Shown here one piece after another: positions 6,191 to 6,316 of a stretch of DNA of 6,316 bases. Made by a program: the position numbers and the translations under genes. The number at the start of each line of letters is the position of its first letter. The stretch's first letter is position 1. The DNA is taken from positions 1 through 6,316 of the forward strand of contig DCCQ01000048.1 in the NCBI GenBank assembly GCA_002314195.1, in the 5' to 3' direction. A model generated the notes under the pieces. The model made no database searches. It saw nothing but the letters and a program-made list of their open reading frames with translations, and was not told the origin of the DNA. The stretch is from Bacteroidales bacterium UBA1077 (GTDB lineage Bacteria > Bacteroidota > Bacteroidia > Bacteroidales > UBA932).

Positions 6191-6290
6191 TTTGTCCAGC
6201 GAGAGCATTGTTGGCCGGACAAAATGCAGAAAACATACGTTTTGTCCGGTCGGAGCACAATCTACCGGACGAACAGCACTGAGTAATTAC
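6191..6290. repeat. Two-copy 50-bp tandem repeat with alternately pairing arms
   Basis: Units 6191-6240 and 6241-6290 share an exact 50-bp offset: TTTGTCC at 6191 and 6241, GAGCA at 6203-6207 and 6253-6257, CCGGAC at 6215 and 6265. Identity is about 25 of the first 40 positions, so the copies have diverged outside the boxes. The boxes are complementary, so each unit can fold on itself. The strongest pairing is between units: 6213-6226 with 6238-6251 makes a 14-bp stem with two G-T wobbles and an 11-nt loop. There is no third copy to the left and no U-tract after any arm. Confidence 0.65.
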
Positions 6291-6316
6291 AGGCGATGAG
6301 AATCTTACAAACGGCT

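Larger units (their letters stand above)
6021..6316. other. Non-coding stretch with repeats; no supported gene
   Basis: No convincing gene is seen on either strand. A plus-strand ATG at 6296 after an in-frame TAA (6284-6286) could begin a gene, but only seven codons are in view. A minus-strand frame open from the right edge to a TGA at 6132-6134 (60 codons) is dominated by the repeat sequence and looks accidental. A weak -7-like box, TTATTTTG (6110-6117), lacks a -33 partner at the right distance. The stretch is otherwise occupied by the direct and tandem repeats listed separately. Confidence 0.5.

Noticed and set aside
6191..6290. Two-copy repeat as a CRISPR array
   Set aside because: Only two diverged units of 50 bp are present, similarity extends between the boxes rather than forming a fixed repeat with unique spacers, and no cas gene is visible.
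6132..6314. Minus-strand frame of 60 codons open from the right edge
   Set aside because: Its sequence is set largely by the 50-bp tandem repeat. It has no recognisable motif and stops without a partner gene. It could still be the tail of a gene, but nothing supports that.
6296..6316. Plus-strand ATG (MRILQTA) as start of a downstream gene
   Set aside because: Only seven codons are visible and the nearest AGG is too close to the ATG to act as a ribosome-binding site, so it cannot be supported as a gene call.

Overview
The window looks like core chromosome of a Bacteroidota bacterium, most likely order Bacteroidales. Three things point there. The YidC has the Bacteroidota form: an N-terminus beginning MDKNTITG, a large periplasmic domain, and Lys where proteobacterial and Bacillus YidC have the groove Arg. 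Promoter-like boxes of the Bacteroidota type TAnnTTTG sit upstream of the genes, and clear Shine-Dalgarno sequences are lacking. Finally, YidC, a five-repeat DUF349 protein and a PLP-homeostasis protein lie next to each other. The genes look moderately GC-rich and the intergenic DNA AT-rich. I cannot name the family or genus.

Layout, left to right. Positions 1-353 hold no intact gene. An open minus-strand frame without an ATG enters from the left edge and looks like a decayed transposase remnant, and a hairpin-forming inverted repeat lies between it and the next gene. Positions 354-4901 are a tight minus-strand cluster. In transcription order it runs: a DUF349-repeat protein, yidC (6-nt gap), then a YggS/PLPBP-family protein (54-nt gap). 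A 153-bp divergent intergenic region (4902-5054) carries back-to-back TAnnTTTG boxes, with trmD leaving on the plus strand (5055-5750).

Positions 5751-6316 contain no convincing protein gene but are rich in structure. There is a cluster of short perfect palindromes, then a long AT-rich inverted repeat ending in eight Ts, which is probably the trmD terminator. Overlapping it is the best promoter in the window (TTG, 19-nt spacer, TACTTTTG). About 110 nt further on is a textbook intrinsic terminator. Promoter plus terminator delimit a short transcript with an 11-codon micro-ORF: a candidate small RNA or attenuation leader. Beyond it lie a 9-bp direct repeat with an 11-bp period and a 50-bp-period tandem repeat whose four arms can pair in alternative ways.

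How the genes relate. YidC inserts inner-membrane proteins, TrmD makes m1G37 on tRNAs to prevent frameshifting, and YggS buffers pyridoxal phosphate. DUF349 proteins are poorly characterised. These are housekeeping functions, and I see no defence, secondary-metabolite or phage system. The part most worth following up is the non-coding stretch 5843-6290.
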